Source: Candidatus Gastranaerophilales bacterium
GTDB taxonomy: Bacteria > Cyanobacteriota > Vampirovibrionia > Gastranaerophilales > Gastranaerophilaceae
DNA length: 64,000 nt
Reading direction: 5' to 3'
NCBI GenBank assembly: GCA_944324405.1
Contig: CALUWF010000001.1
Span: 310,001-374,000, forward strand
Both the position numbers and the translations under genes were made by a program. Below the pieces are notes generated by a model. That model was not told the DNA's origin, made no database searches, and saw only the letters and a list, made by a program, of their open reading frames with translations. Every line of letters starts with the position of its first letter. Position 1 is the stretch's first letter. Shown one piece after another: positions 20,320 through 29,686 of this stretch.

Positions 20320-21782
20320 AAGACATATTAAAAAACAACAGGGTTTATTTTGCACTTTTAGGGCTTGTTTTTTTGCTCGGACTCATTTTGCGCTTTGATA
20401 TGTACATTTTTAACCGCTCTTTTTGGTTTGATGAAGCAGCACTTGCCATAAATATCTTAAACAACGGATTTTTCGATTTATTCGGGGAACTTAAATACTA
20501 CCAAAGTGCGCCGCCTTTATTTCTTTTTGAAACAAAAATTTTAGTATCGCTCTTTAAAAGCTCAGAGCGCGTTTTTCGCTTTATCCCTTTTTTGACTTCG
20601 CTTTTCTTGCTGCCTTTGTTCTATCTTTTTTCAAAATATTTTTTATCATCCCGCGCTGCAAGACTTTTAGGCTCATTTTTATTTGCAATAAATACAAATT
20701 TAATTTTCTACTCGGGCGAATTCAAGCCATATGCGCTCGATGTTTTTGCGCTTTTGAGCTTTGTGCTTTTGATTTTTATGTTTAAATTCAAACGCCCCTT
20801 GCTTTTAGGCGTAATTTTTGCTCTGTTTAGCTGGTATTCTTATGCCTCGGGTATAATATCATTCTCTTTTGCAATTGTTTTATTTTTTTATGTCCTTAAA
20901 AACAAAAAGCATAAAAAAGATTATTTTCTCTTTCTCCTGCCGCAAATAGTTAACCTTGTACCCCTTGCGCTGCATTTTGGCGCAATAGAAAACACCCGCG
21001 CTTTTATGAGTAAAATCTGGGCCTGGGGCTATATTCAGCCTGATTTTTCAAATTTTTTAACACTTTTTACGGAAAATATTTTCTACATTTTTCATCCGTA
21101 TAAAATTATTTTTAAACCGCTGCCCGTGCTTTTACCTTTATTTTTAGGAATTATGTGCATTTTGGGCGGTATTTTTCTTTTCCGCGGGAGTAAAATCAAA
21201 TTCTTTCTTATAACATCGCCGTTTTTTATGACACTTTTTCTCTCCTACTTCGGTCTTTACCCTTTTTACGACAGGTTAAGCCTCTATTTAACTCCGATTT
21301 ATATAATACTTTTTGTAAAATCTTTTGAATTTCTCCTTAAAAAACCCTTCGGCAGCGTTATTTTGCTTTTGTTTTTACTTATCTCAATATATCCGACAAT
21401 TAATTCGCAAAAACATATGAAAAACCTTCCCGCGCAGGATTTAGCAGTATTTTTAAAATTAAAAGAAAACTATAAAAAAGGTGATGTTATAATACTGGAT
21501 GAAACCTCAATTCCTCAATACATCTACTATTCAAAACGCACAGGCTTTAGTGCGGACAGAGTTTTGAGCGAAAAAATGACAAAAGACAGCACAAAGTATT
21601 TATTTTATTTAAATACACTTGATAAAAACAAAAACTACTGGTTTGTACGCTCTTCGGTCAAATTTCCGGATGTCCTGGAAACAAGGGAAATAATAGAATT
21701 TTTTGGACGCGAGCGCGGAGAATTTAAGCATTATAATAAAGGAAAAACGGATTTATACTATGTCGGAAAAAAACTACACTGA
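20316..21782 (+). CDS. GT39-like membrane glycosyltransferase
   Basis: 488 residues from a GTG at 20316 whose GTGA overlaps the upstream stop; the earlier in-frame GTG at 20292 is possible. About ten hydrophobic segments follow an N-terminal signal-anchor. The first periplasmic loop carries a DE pair (SFWFDEAALAINIL) and YQSAPPLFLFETK, as in the ArnT/PMT family that uses lipid-linked sugars. The acceptor is unknown; surface protein or lipid glycosylation is likely. It overlaps the downstream methyltransferase by 23 nt. Confidence 0.75.
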   Translation: MKDILKNNRVYFALLGLVFLLGLILRFDMYIFNRSFWFDEAALAINILNNGFFDLFGELKYYQSAPPLFLFETKILVSLFKSSERVFRFIPFLTSLFLLPLFYLFSKYFLSSRAARLLGSFLFAINTNLIFYSGEFKPYALDVFALLSFVLLIFMFKFKRPLLLGVIFALFSWYSYASGIISFSFAIVLFFYVLKNKKHKKDYFLFLLPQIVNLVPLALHFGAIENTRAFMSKIWAWGYIQPDFSNFLTLFTENIFYIFHPYKIIFKPLPVLLPLFLGIMCILGGIFLFRGSKIKFFLITSPFFMTLFLSYFGLYPFYDRLSLYLTPIYIILFVKSFEFLLKKPFGSVILLLFLLISIYPTINSQKHMKNLPAQDLAVFLKLKENYKKGDVIILDETSIPQYIYYSKRTGFSADRVLSEKMTKDSTKYLFYLNTLDKNKNYWFVRSSVKFPDVLETREIIEFFGRERGEFKHYNKGKTDLYYVGKKLH

Positions 21783-22557
21783 AATAACCTCGCTTAATAA
21801 CGAACTTGTAAAAGACATCGTTAAACTGCATCAAAAAAAATACAGAAAAGAAAGCGGCTTATTAATTTTAGAGGGCGAAAAATCCATCCTTGGTGCGCTT
21901 GAAGATAATATTACGCTTAAATGCGTTTTAAGTCCCGATGTTTTGATGTTTAACAAAATAGCTTGCAGCGATGATGTTAAGTTTTGTAAAGTTAATGACA
22001 AAGTCATGGAAAAAATTTCCTCGACAAAAAGTCCGGCAAACATCCTCGCTCTTGCTTATGCACCAAAATATACACTTGAAGACACATTAAAAAAGAAAAG
22101 GCTCGTATTATTGGACAGCATTAAAGATTCCGGCAACTTGGGCACCATAATAAGAAGCGCATGCGCCTTTAAAATGGAGGGAATTTTGCTTTTTGGCGAA
22201 TGTGCGGATGAATTTTCTTCAAAAGTTATCCGCTCGAGCGCGGGAAATATCTTTAAAATCCCGCTTATCCACATGGATATGGACAAAAGAGCATTGTCTG
22301 AACTGAAAAAAACACATAAAATAATATCAACAGTCGCTCCTTTTGGACAATGGGGCAAAGATGCCCTAAAATGCGACGAGATAACCTATCCCGAGTCTTT
22401 TGTGCTTGCGCTCGGCTCGGAAGCTTCGGGCTTGTGCGATGAAATATTAAAAATTTCAGATATTTACACAACCCTTAATATGGAAAATAACGTAGAATCG
22501 CTCAATATTGCGGTTTTTGCGGGAATAATTTTCTATATAATAAATTCAAAAAAATAA
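21760..22557 (+). CDS. SpoU/TrmH-family RNA 2'-O-methyltransferase
   Basis: 265 residues from the ATG at 21760, which gives a standard N-terminal substrate-binding domain (SLNNELVKDIVKLHQKKYRKESGLLILEG). The knotted SAM domain shows the three SPOUT motifs: DSIKDSGNLGTIIRSA, LALGSEASGL and NVESLNIAVFAGI. Likely targets are rRNA ribose sites (RlmB/TsnR-like); the exact nucleotide cannot be predicted. Confidence 0.88.
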   Translation: MSEKNYTEITSLNNELVKDIVKLHQKKYRKESGLLILEGEKSILGALEDNITLKCVLSPDVLMFNKIACSDDVKFCKVNDKVMEKISSTKSPANILALAYAPKYTLEDTLKKKRLVLLDSIKDSGNLGTIIRSACAFKMEGILLFGECADEFSSKVIRSSAGNIFKIPLIHMDMDKRALSELKKTHKIISTVAPFGQWGKDALKCDEITYPESFVLALGSEASGLCDEILKISDIYTTLNMENNVESLNIAVFAGIIFYIINSKK

Positions 22558-22638
22558 AAAAATTTTATTGTCACGTAATAAATTTTGTGATAATATTTAT
22601 ACGTTAAACCGGTTGTGAATGAAAGGAGCCCTTAACAA

Positions 22639-22830
22639 ATGAAAATAGCACCCATTATGTTAAATTACGGTAAGAATAACGCTATTTCAACAAAGGGGCA
22701 ATCAGTACTTCAAAATAAAGCGGCTGGCGCGGTTCGTCATTACACCGGTAATCCTTGCCAAGACTTGGCTTATGCGAGCATGTTTGATAACAAAATCGCT
22801 CGAGATTTAAAATTAATGGGATTGATTTAA
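22639..22830 (+). CDS. Small protein, 63 residues, upstream of gpsA
   Basis: Unrecognised. It has a good ribosome-binding site (AAAGGAG, 9-10 nt upstream) and ends 3 nt before gpsA, so it appears to be the first gene of that transcript. The sequence is basic with a Lys/Asn-rich N-terminus, no membrane segment and no cysteine cluster. It could be a leader peptide or a small lineage-specific protein. Confidence 0.5.
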   Translation: MKIAPIMLNYGKNNAISTKGQSVLQNKAAGAVRHYTGNPCQDLAYASMFDNKIARDLKLMGLI

Positions 22831-22833
22831 TAA

Positions 22834-23835
22834 ATGAAACTTACTGTTTTGGGCTTAGGCTGCTGGGGTTTGGTTTTAACAAAGCTCTTAACGCCAAAGT
22901 TTGACGATGTTTGGGGTTGGTCAAGAGCACAGGATTTATCTAAAGAACTTTTGGAAGAAAAAAAATCCAAACTTCCTTTTGAAGTTGAACTTGATAAAAA
23001 AGTTAACATTACGCATGATATGCAAAAAGCAATATCCGGCGCCGATATTATTCTGCTTGTCGTTTCTACAAGCGCAATCAGAACTGTTTGCCAACAGCTG
23101 AAAGATGCGGGAATTAAAGACAATCAAATCCTTGTAAATACGTCAAAAGGGCTTGAACTTCCTTCGCTTAAGCGTATGAGCGAAGTTATAAAAGAAGTTT
23201 TGCCCAATCAAAAATTCGCCGTACTCTCAGGCCCGACCCTTGCGCGTGAAGTGCTCGAAGGGCAGCCAACAGCAGCATGTGTTGCGTCTTATGACATTGA
23301 AATTTCAAAATTTGTACAAAAACATTTAAATGTTGATACGAAATTCCGCCTCTATACAAACGATGATGTGGCAGGAGTTGAATTCGGCGGAAGCCTCAAA
23401 AACGTTATCGCAATTGCGGCAGGCTTTTTATCGGAATTAAATTTGGGCGATAATGCAAAGGGTGCCATTTTAACCCGCGGTATGGCAGAAATCGTACGCG
23501 TCGGAACGGCACTTGGCGCAAATCCTTCCACATTTTGGGGTTTATCCGGAATGGGAGATTTAATCGCCACCTGTTCAAGCCCCTTAAGCCGTAATCATAC
23601 AGTAGGGCGCATGCTCGCGCGCGGCAAAAAAATTGACGATATATTATCGGAACTGGGCTCCGTTGCGGAAGGCGTCAAAACCTCAAAAGCAATTTGTGAA
23701 TTGTCGGAAAAATTGGGCATTGATACTCCTATCTCCCATGCGATTTATAAAGCCGTTTATTCAAGCGAAAATTCAAAAGAAATCTTTATGAACCTTATGT
23801 TAAGAAGCCTTAAGGCTGAAGAAACTTTTGCCTGA
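22834..23835 (+). CDS. gpsA: Glycerol-3-phosphate dehydrogenase [NAD(P)+]
   Basis: 333 residues. N-terminal nucleotide-binding GLGCWGLVL, substrate region LSGPTLAREV, catalytic Lys in GGSLKNVIAIAAG, and GLSGMGDLIATCSSPLSRN are all present. It makes sn-glycerol-3-phosphate from dihydroxyacetone phosphate for phospholipids. It is followed by a strong hairpin shared with convergent dnaB. Confidence 0.95.
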   Translation: MKLTVLGLGCWGLVLTKLLTPKFDDVWGWSRAQDLSKELLEEKKSKLPFEVELDKKVNITHDMQKAISGADIILLVVSTSAIRTVCQQLKDAGIKDNQILVNTSKGLELPSLKRMSEVIKEVLPNQKFAVLSGPTLAREVLEGQPTAACVASYDIEISKFVQKHLNVDTKFRLYTNDDVAGVEFGGSLKNVIAIAAGFLSELNLGDNAKGAILTRGMAEIVRVGTALGANPSTFWGLSGMGDLIATCSSPLSRNHTVGRMLARGKKIDDILSELGSVAEGVKTSKAICELSEKLGIDTPISHAIYKAVYSSENSKEIFMNLMLRSLKAEETFA

Positions 23836-23859
23836 GGCATTAAATAAATCTATTAATAA

Positions 23860-23882
23860 GGCGCCTTAAAAGGCGCCTTTTG
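23860..23882. terminator. Bidirectional terminator between gpsA and dnaB
   Basis: AAGGCGCC and GGCGCCTT form a GC-rich stem with a short A/T loop, followed by TTTTG on the plus strand. The region lies in the 50-nt gap between convergent genes. Confidence 0.75.
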
Positions 23883-23885
23883 TTT

Positions 23886-25247
23886 TTATATAAGGTTAGG
23901 GTTGACTTTGTTTTTAAATTTGGTTGTTGCACCCTGAAATATAAGTTCAAAGCTTCCTGTCGGGCCGTTTCTCTGTTTTGCGATGATAATCTGGGCTTTG
24001 TTTTTCAGCTCGGGATTTTCTTTGTCATAGTATTCTTCTCTGAATATAAACATTACAACGTCGGCATCCTGCTCAATTGCGCCGGATTCACGCAAATCCG
24101 AAAGCATCGGGCGTTTGTCCGTCCTGTCCTCCACTTTACGCGAAAGCTGCGAGAGAGCAATAATCGGAACATCAAGCTCACGGGCAATTGCTTTCAGTCC
24201 GCGCGAGATTGTTGAAATCTGCTGATTACGGTCATTTGAGCTTCTGTCTTCAATAAGCTGCAAATAATCAATTAGTATCAGCCCCAATTCCGGATACTTC
24301 ATTTTTAATCTTCTGCATTTTGCACGAATATCCGAAATGCTCACCCCTGCGGAATCATCAATAAAAAGCGGCGCCTGGTGCAGCTCGTTCATAACATTTG
24401 TAATTTTTTCCCACTCATGCGGCTGCAGCTCGCCCGTTCTTACCCTTTGGGCGTCAACTTCCGCCTCTGCGCATACAACCCTTTGGGCCAGTTGAATTTT
24501 AGACATTTCAAGAGAAAATATAACAACCGGTATATTTTGTCTTATAGATATATTTTGTGCAATGTTTAGCGCAAAAGCCGTTTTCCCCATGGAAGGACGT
24601 GCCGCAAGCACCACAAAATCCGACTTTTGAAAACCGGCCGTTAAATTATCCAAATCATGATATCCGCTCGGAATTCCTGTATAAGAGCCTTTATTTACAC
24701 AGCGATACTCGATTTTTTCAACAGTTTCCATAAGCAAATTTGTAAGCTGCTCAATTTCCTGAGAGCTTTTTTGCTGAGCTATGTCAAAAATAAGCTTTTC
24801 TGCCTCTTCCAAAGATTCCTGCGCCTGCGCATTTTTGTATGTCTGCTCAATTATGCTCGCGCCGGCGTTTATAAGTTTTCTTTTAATTGCGTTTTCTTTA
24901 ATAATATTTGCATAGTATTCAATGTTAGAGCTTAAAATGGTATCTGACATTAAATCGCTTAAATATTCCGCCCCTCCGATTGTTTCAAGCTGATTTTTCC
25001 TCTGGAAAAAATCACTTACGCTAAGCAAATCATAAGGCTTATTTTGATTGTATAAAGTAAAAACCGCATCATAAATGAGTCTGTTTGAAGGGGAATAAAA
25101 AAAGTCCGCTTCAAGAATTTCAACCACTCTGTTCATGCTGAGCGGGTTTATTAATATCGCCCCGAGTACGGCTTTTTCCGCGTCTAAATTATGCGGGGGA
25201 AGCCTTTTTGATATGTTTTCTTTTGTCTGTGGTGCCATTTGTTCCAT
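23886..25247 (-). CDS. dnaB: Replicative DNA helicase
   Basis: 453 residues. The N-terminal helical domain (PPHNLDAEKAVLGAILI) is followed by a RecA-like domain with Walker A ARPSMGKTAF, IFSLEMSKIQLAQR, LILIDYLQLI and LSQLSRKVEDRTDKRPMLSDLRESGAIEQDADVV. The hexamer unwinds DNA at the fork. No intein is seen. Confidence 0.97.
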   Translation of the reverse strand: MEQMAPQTKENISKRLPPHNLDAEKAVLGAILINPLSMNRVVEILEADFFYSPSNRLIYDAVFTLYNQNKPYDLLSVSDFFQRKNQLETIGGAEYLSDLMSDTILSSNIEYYANIIKENAIKRKLINAGASIIEQTYKNAQAQESLEEAEKLIFDIAQQKSSQEIEQLTNLLMETVEKIEYRCVNKGSYTGIPSGYHDLDNLTAGFQKSDFVVLAARPSMGKTAFALNIAQNISIRQNIPVVIFSLEMSKIQLAQRVVCAEAEVDAQRVRTGELQPHEWEKITNVMNELHQAPLFIDDSAGVSISDIRAKCRRLKMKYPELGLILIDYLQLIEDRSSNDRNQQISTISRGLKAIARELDVPIIALSQLSRKVEDRTDKRPMLSDLRESGAIEQDADVVMFIFREEYYDKENPELKNKAQIIIAKQRNGPTGSFELIFQGATTKFKNKVNPNLI

Positions 25248-25463
25248 TCCGAACTCTTTAACTTATTATATTACGCTCAAAATTTTTACTCAATAAATTA
25301 TACCGCAGTATGACAAAATTCTAACTTTCCTATAATTCATAAACGCCTAAAAAGCTTGTATATTAACAATGTAGTCAATCACCAATCACCATTAAAAGAT
25401 TAAAAATTGTAATTGCCAAATTATCAAACCATCACATTATTACCCCATATTAGTTAGATTTAA

Positions 25464-25508
25464 ACGACCCACAAAAGGAATTCGGGTCGCCAATTTGAAA
25501 GGAGTCCA
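25464..25508 (+). promoter_or_regulatory. Flagellin leader hairpin and ribosome-binding site
   Basis: CGACCC ... GGGTCG forms a 6-bp stem just upstream of a strong site AAAGGAG (25497-25503) before the flagellin ATG. A leader stem near the site could stabilise the mRNA or control translation. I see no clear sigma-28 promoter. Confidence 0.4.
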
Positions 25509-25513
25509 TCACT

Positions 25514-26377
25514 ATGGCTATTGTTGTAAACACAAACATTGATTCGCTGAGGGTGCAAAGAAACTTGAACTCAGCTAGCACCAACATGTCAAAAGCAATT
25601 GAGCGCTTGACAACCGGCAGCCAGGTTAACCAAGCTGCAGACGACGCTGCGGGCTTTGTAATCGCAAAAGGTTTGGAAGCTCAACAAAGAGGTTCGGTCG
25701 TTGCTCAGGACAATGCGCAAACCGGTATCAACCTCTTACAGACGGCAGAAGGAAACCTGGATGTTATTCAAGACCACCTGTTAAGAATTCGTGACTTGAC
25801 GCTTCAAGCTATGAACGGCGGCTACAGCTACGATGAAGTAAAAGCAATGGAAGATGAAGTCCTTGCAAGAACAGCTGAAATAGACAGGATTTCAAACGGT
25901 GCAAAATTTAACGAATTCGAGCTATTCCCGGTGGGCGGTGCAGATCCTCTCGTGCTTCAGATTGGCTCAAACTCAGATGAAGCAACAAACACAATATCTG
26001 TAGAAGGAGTATTTACCGAAGCCACGGTATCAGTCCTGACAGGCAGAACAGGCAATCCTATAAAATTTACTGACGGTGTTTCAGATGTTGTAGACCTTAC
26101 GGAATTCAGACAAATATTAGATGACCTAGATACAGGTATAAAAGAAATCTCGACAAGAAGAGGTACAATCGGTGCAATCACCAACAGGCTAAATTCAGCA
26201 GTTGAAGCGCTTGATATACAAAATGAAAACCTCCTTGCCGCAAAATCAAGAATTGTTGACGCAGACATAGGACAAGAATCATCAAACTACACACAATATC
26301 AAATCCTTCAACAAGCATCAGCCTCACTTCTGGTGCAGGCTAACCAATCACCATCAATTGCTTTATCTCTAATCTAG
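25514..26377 (+). CDS. Flagellin
   Basis: 287 residues, near the minimal flagellin size. The conserved N-terminal D0/D1 (VVNTNIDSLRVQRNLNSAS, LTTGSQVNQAADDAAGFVIAKGLEAQ) and C-terminal D1/D0 (ENLLAAKSRIVDADIGQESSNYTQYQILQQASASLLVQANQ) are intact, with a short central domain of about 90 residues. No other flagellar gene lies in the window. A perfect terminator follows, so it is monocistronic, as is usual for a highly expressed filament gene. It marks the left edge of the accessory island. Confidence 0.95.
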   Translation: MAIVVNTNIDSLRVQRNLNSASTNMSKAIERLTTGSQVNQAADDAAGFVIAKGLEAQQRGSVVAQDNAQTGINLLQTAEGNLDVIQDHLLRIRDLTLQAMNGGYSYDEVKAMEDEVLARTAEIDRISNGAKFNEFELFPVGGADPLVLQIGSNSDEATNTISVEGVFTEATVSVLTGRTGNPIKFTDGVSDVVDLTEFRQILDDLDTGIKEISTRRGTIGAITNRLNSAVEALDIQNENLLAAKSRIVDADIGQESSNYTQYQILQQASASLLVQANQSPSIALSLI

Positions 26378-26431
26378 GTTTACAACAAAAGCTAAGAAGA
26401 TAAAACAATCTAACTGGTGATGGCAATACAG

Positions 26432-26460
26432 TGGATCGGGAAACCGATCCTTTTTTTTAT
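26432..26460 (+). terminator. Flagellin terminator
   Basis: GGATCGG-GAAA-CCGATCC, a 7-bp perfect stem with a GNRA-type loop, followed by eight Ts. Confidence 0.93.
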
Positions 26461-26669
26461 TCTTATTTATATCAAAACAAAAAACGCAAGGGCGCAATTT
26501 ATGATAATAAAAGAATAAATGGTAATTAATATATAAATAATATTTATATATAAAATCTTTGTAATGCACATTTTTCAACTATTTATTCAAATTATAACGC
26601 AAATAATAATGCTTGAAATGTTGAGTTTGCTTATGTATAATTTGCTTAAGCAGAAAAAGGCATTAAAAA

Positions 26670-27050
26670 ATGGCACAATATTACCATCTGAATGTCTACA
26701 AAAAATCTTTTGACTTCCTTGTCAAAGTTACACAGCTAACATCGCGCTTCCAGCGCGATTTCAGGCACACATTGGGCGAAAAGTTAAATAACGGTACAAT
26801 AGAGCTTATTGTGTTGATATACAAAGCGAACTCCGCACAAGATATGGGTGAACGGGTTAATTACATAAAAGAGCTTCTGGAGAAGCTTCAATACATCAAT
26901 ATTATTTTGAGATTATCCTGCGAACTTCACAACATTTCACAGGAACGCTTTGCCGAACTTGCCCTTATGTCACAGGAAATTGAAAAGCAGCTCAACGGTT
27001 GGCTTTCGCACAGTTCAAAAGTTTTTGCGGATAAAAAAACTTCTTTATGA
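26670..27050 (+). CDS. avd: Avd-like accessory protein of a diversity-generating retroelement
   Basis: 126 residues, predicted all-helical and basic, of the four-helix-bundle / 23S-intervening-sequence protein type to which DGR accessory protein Avd belongs (YHLNVYKKSFDFLVKVTQL, then a long amphipathic helix with ELLEKLQYINIILRLSCELHNIS). In studied DGRs Avd forms a basic pentamer that binds the reverse transcriptase and template RNA. It overlaps the reverse transcriptase by 4 nt (ATGA), so the two proteins are made together. The preceding 210 bp are very AT-rich with no other feature seen. Confidence 0.85.
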   Translation: MAQYYHLNVYKKSFDFLVKVTQLTSRFQRDFRHTLGEKLNNGTIELIVLIYKANSAQDMGERVNYIKELLEKLQYINIILRLSCELHNISQERFAELALMSQEIEKQLNGWLSHSSKVFADKKTSL

Positions 27051-28219
27051 GTAAAAAAGTAACTGATACAACGATACCTCAGGCTGAATTCAGCCCTGAG
27101 GCGCTTTTTGAGGCATATTACGATTGCCGAAGACACAGACGTGCAAATATACAGGCTGTGGACTTTGAGTTTGATTTGGAAAAAAACATTTTTGAACTGT
27201 ACGAAGAAATCCTCAACGACTCATATCAGGTAGGGAAAAGCATTTGTTTTGTCGTAACTCTTCCAAAGCCGCGCGAAGTCTGGGCCGGAGCTTTTCGTGA
27301 CAGAATAATACACCACCTTATATACAATGCCATAAAAGACAGGTTTGACAAGGTTTTTATAGATGATGTATTTAGCTGCATTCCAAAACGCGGAACGCTA
27401 AAAGGTGCGCAAAAAGCCGCTTTTTATGCTAAAAAGCTCACAAAAAATTACACTCAAAAAGCTTATTTTATGAAAGCCGACATCTCAAACTTTTTCAACA
27501 GTATAGATAAAGAAATTCTCTTTGATGAAGTTCGCAAATATGTCTATGAGCCTTGGCTTGTGCGGCTCATTGAAAAAGTCCTCTTTCACAACCCCAGAAA
27601 CAACGTTTCTATGAAATCCCCAAAATGGCTCTTTGAGCAAGTTCCGGCCTACAAAAGTCTTTTTAACATTGATGCAAAAAAAGGTTTGCCTATCGGCAAT
27701 CTGACAAGCCAATTTTTTGCAAATGTTTATCTCAATCCGCTCGATCAATACGTAAAAAACGAACTAAAATGCAAATATTATTTAAGATACGTTGATGACA
27801 TACTTCTTTTACATCAAGACGCAGGCTGGCTCAATCAGGCGTATTCAAAGATAAACCGTTTTTTGCTTGATAATCTTGCTATGAGCCTAAATCACAGAAA
27901 AAAGAATATGAACCTCATCTGCCGCGGATTTGACTTTGTAGGACACATGGTAAAACCAAACCGCATATTTTTAAGAACAACAATAATAAAAAAATCTTTT
28001 GAAACAATTAAAAAATGGGAAAAAAATCCAAACCGCTTTTGCCCGGAAGAATTGGAGATATTCAGAAACAAAATAAACAGCTACCTTGGAATGTATAAGC
28101 ATATAAACGGCTACAACCTGCGCAAAAAAATCTGCATGCGGGCAACCACCCTTTTTACTCATCCGGATGAAGACTTTTCAAAAATAATAATTACAAATTA
28201 CAACGAAGAAAAAAAATAA
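27047..28219 (+). CDS. Reverse transcriptase, DGR type
   Basis: 390 residues. DGR hallmarks: PKPREVWAGAFRDRIIHHLIYN near residue 73, KADISNFFNSI, GLPIGNLTSQFFANVYLN (residues 213-230; the SQ version of the motif that is QGxxxSP in most other RTs), and the catalytic YVDD box at 248-251. There is no maturase, endonuclease or RNase H domain, unlike group II intron enzymes. DGR RTs copy a template-repeat RNA with errors at adenines and place the cDNA in a target gene. Here no conventional template repeat is visible nearby, while 32 silent versions of the target's variable segment lie 3 kb away. The gene is convergent with the target. Confidence 0.9.
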   Translation: MSKKVTDTTIPQAEFSPEALFEAYYDCRRHRRANIQAVDFEFDLEKNIFELYEEILNDSYQVGKSICFVVTLPKPREVWAGAFRDRIIHHLIYNAIKDRFDKVFIDDVFSCIPKRGTLKGAQKAAFYAKKLTKNYTQKAYFMKADISNFFNSIDKEILFDEVRKYVYEPWLVRLIEKVLFHNPRNNVSMKSPKWLFEQVPAYKSLFNIDAKKGLPIGNLTSQFFANVYLNPLDQYVKNELKCKYYLRYVDDILLLHQDAGWLNQAYSKINRFLLDNLAMSLNHRKKNMNLICRGFDFVGHMVKPNRIFLRTTIIKKSFETIKKWEKNPNRFCPEELEIFRNKINSYLGMYKHINGYNLRKKICMRATTLFTHPDEDFSKIIITNYNEEKK

Positions 28220-28226
28220 AAAAAGA

Positions 28227-28333
28227 GGGCCAACATATTTATCCTGGAGTGACCCTCGAATTAAGATACGAAGTCTTTAAAAAAAAGGGTGCCTTCTGAA
28301 AACGTACCTGGAGTTGTATCTTCAAGGCACCCC
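28227..28333 (-). terminator. Two tandem terminator-like hairpins with a shared loop word
   Basis: On the minus strand, downstream of the variable protein, GGGTGCCTT...AAGGCACCC (arms 28324-28332 and 28287-28295) runs into eight Ts, and a second stem GAGGGTC...GGCCCTC (28228-28257) runs into a further T-run. Both loops contain CTCCAGG. That word is complementary to the CCTGGAG just past the variable segment in the same transcript. They probably terminate the target gene; a second role is speculative. Confidence 0.6.
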
Positions 28334-28358
28334 AAAATGGTTAATTTACATGAAATCT

Positions 28359-29686
28359 TTAATCGTCATATTTTATCCAATTTAAATACACATAGCCGTT
28401 TTGGCCGGCAGAACCGCCGCCGGGGTTCGGATAGTTTGTAGTATCCTCGCTCCAGCCGCCTCCGCCGCCGCCTGCGCCTGCGGCACCGTATTGAGCCGAG
28501 TCATAAACATTATTTGGCGCAACAAATACAACGGTTGAGCCGTTTACGTTTGTATTTGTGCAAACGGTGCTGTCAATAAAAAGACCGCCGCAGGAACCTT
28601 TTGTGCCAAGTCCGCTGTCACCTCCGACGCCGCCCGAGGAGCCGCCAAAGCCGTTTGTGCTTGTAAATGTCTTGCCGTCTTTTCCGGATGAACCGGCTTT
28701 TGAATCCAAATTGCTTGTATCCGTTGCGCTTGTGTAAACTCCGCCGCCTGCACCGCCTTTGCCTTGTACTGCATCAGAGCTTGAAGTTGCAGAAGTTCCC
28801 GCACTTCCTTTAGTTCCGCCCTTTAAGGTGTATGTGAGCGAATCAAAAGTTATTGAGGTTGCGCCGCCGTCAGCACCGTTTGAACCGACTCCGCCCGCTG
28901 CGCCTCCGCCGCCCACTCTGATTGTATATTCTACACCGGCGCTTACGGGGATATCTTTTATTATTGCAAAGGCTCCGCCGCCTCCGCCTCCTCCGCCCGC
29001 TGCGGGATAAACTATATCATATTGGATTTCGGCAATGCCGTTTGCGCCTCTGCCGCCTTTACCTTTGTATACGTTTGAGGTTGAGCCGGAGATTTGAAAT
29101 CTTACTGTTCCGCCTCCGCCACCTGCGCCATAGCGCGAACCGTCCATTCCGTTTTCACTGTTGCTGTCGCCGCCTGAGCCGCCGCCCGTGAATGAAGAGT
29201 AGTTATATGCGCTTCCGCCGCCTGCGCCGCCTGTGGCCGAGGTATTGCCTTCTTTTTCATAGTTGCCGTTCACACCGTTTGGGCCATAGCTTGAACAATC
29301 TCTGTTTACCCATGATGTTCCGTTGTATTCTCTGCAAGTATTTTGAGCTTTTTTGCCTCCGCCGTCACCATAATCCGATGAAGTCGCTCCTTTTCCGCCC
29401 AAGCCGCCGGGTACTTCAATACCCCATTTTAATTTTCCGCTTGCATCATTCACTTTGATTGATGAAGCGGCGCCGTTTGAACCGTCACCTGCTGCCGCGC
29501 CCGAGCTGCCTCCGGCGCTTCCGCCCGCGCCTCCGGCAGCTCCATAGAGTATAATCTCTCCTCCGATGTTTGATTCAATTACATTTTTTGGTATTTCGAG
29601 ATTTTTTATGTAAGGAGCGCCGCCGCCTCCGCCGCCGGCGAAAGTGTTAAAGCGTAGAGCCAATTTCTCCAGGACACAGCGACCGA
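28359..29686 (-). pseudogene. Glycine-rich C-terminal half of the variable surface protein, now out of frame
   Basis: This open frame has no start of its own. It continues the upstream gene if one base is restored at the edge of the variable segment (near 29682): the protein would then read AFSVRCVLEKLALRFNTFAGGGGGG and run on for about 440 residues. The region is strongly Gly/Ser/Ala-rich with many GGxGG blocks, two cysteine pairs, and a terminal VYLNWIKYDD. It resembles glycine-rich tails of tail-fibre and adhesin proteins. No stop interrupts it, so the loss of frame is recent, reversible, or bypassed. Restored, the full protein is about 823 residues (28359-30829). Confidence 0.7.

Noticed and set aside
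27047-28219. Group II intron or retron reverse transcriptase
   Set aside because: There is no maturase or endonuclease domain and no intron domain V near the gene. The SQ motif, size and Avd partner fit DGR enzymes.
28220-28358. DGR template repeat between RT and target
   Set aside because: It shows no resemblance to the variable segment beyond a 7-bp word. The region is better explained by terminator hairpins.
29682-29683. Frameshift as plain sequencing error
   Set aside because: The same 1-nt deletion is present in at least four other places in the array region, so it is a recurring natural variant. It still needs read-level confirmation.
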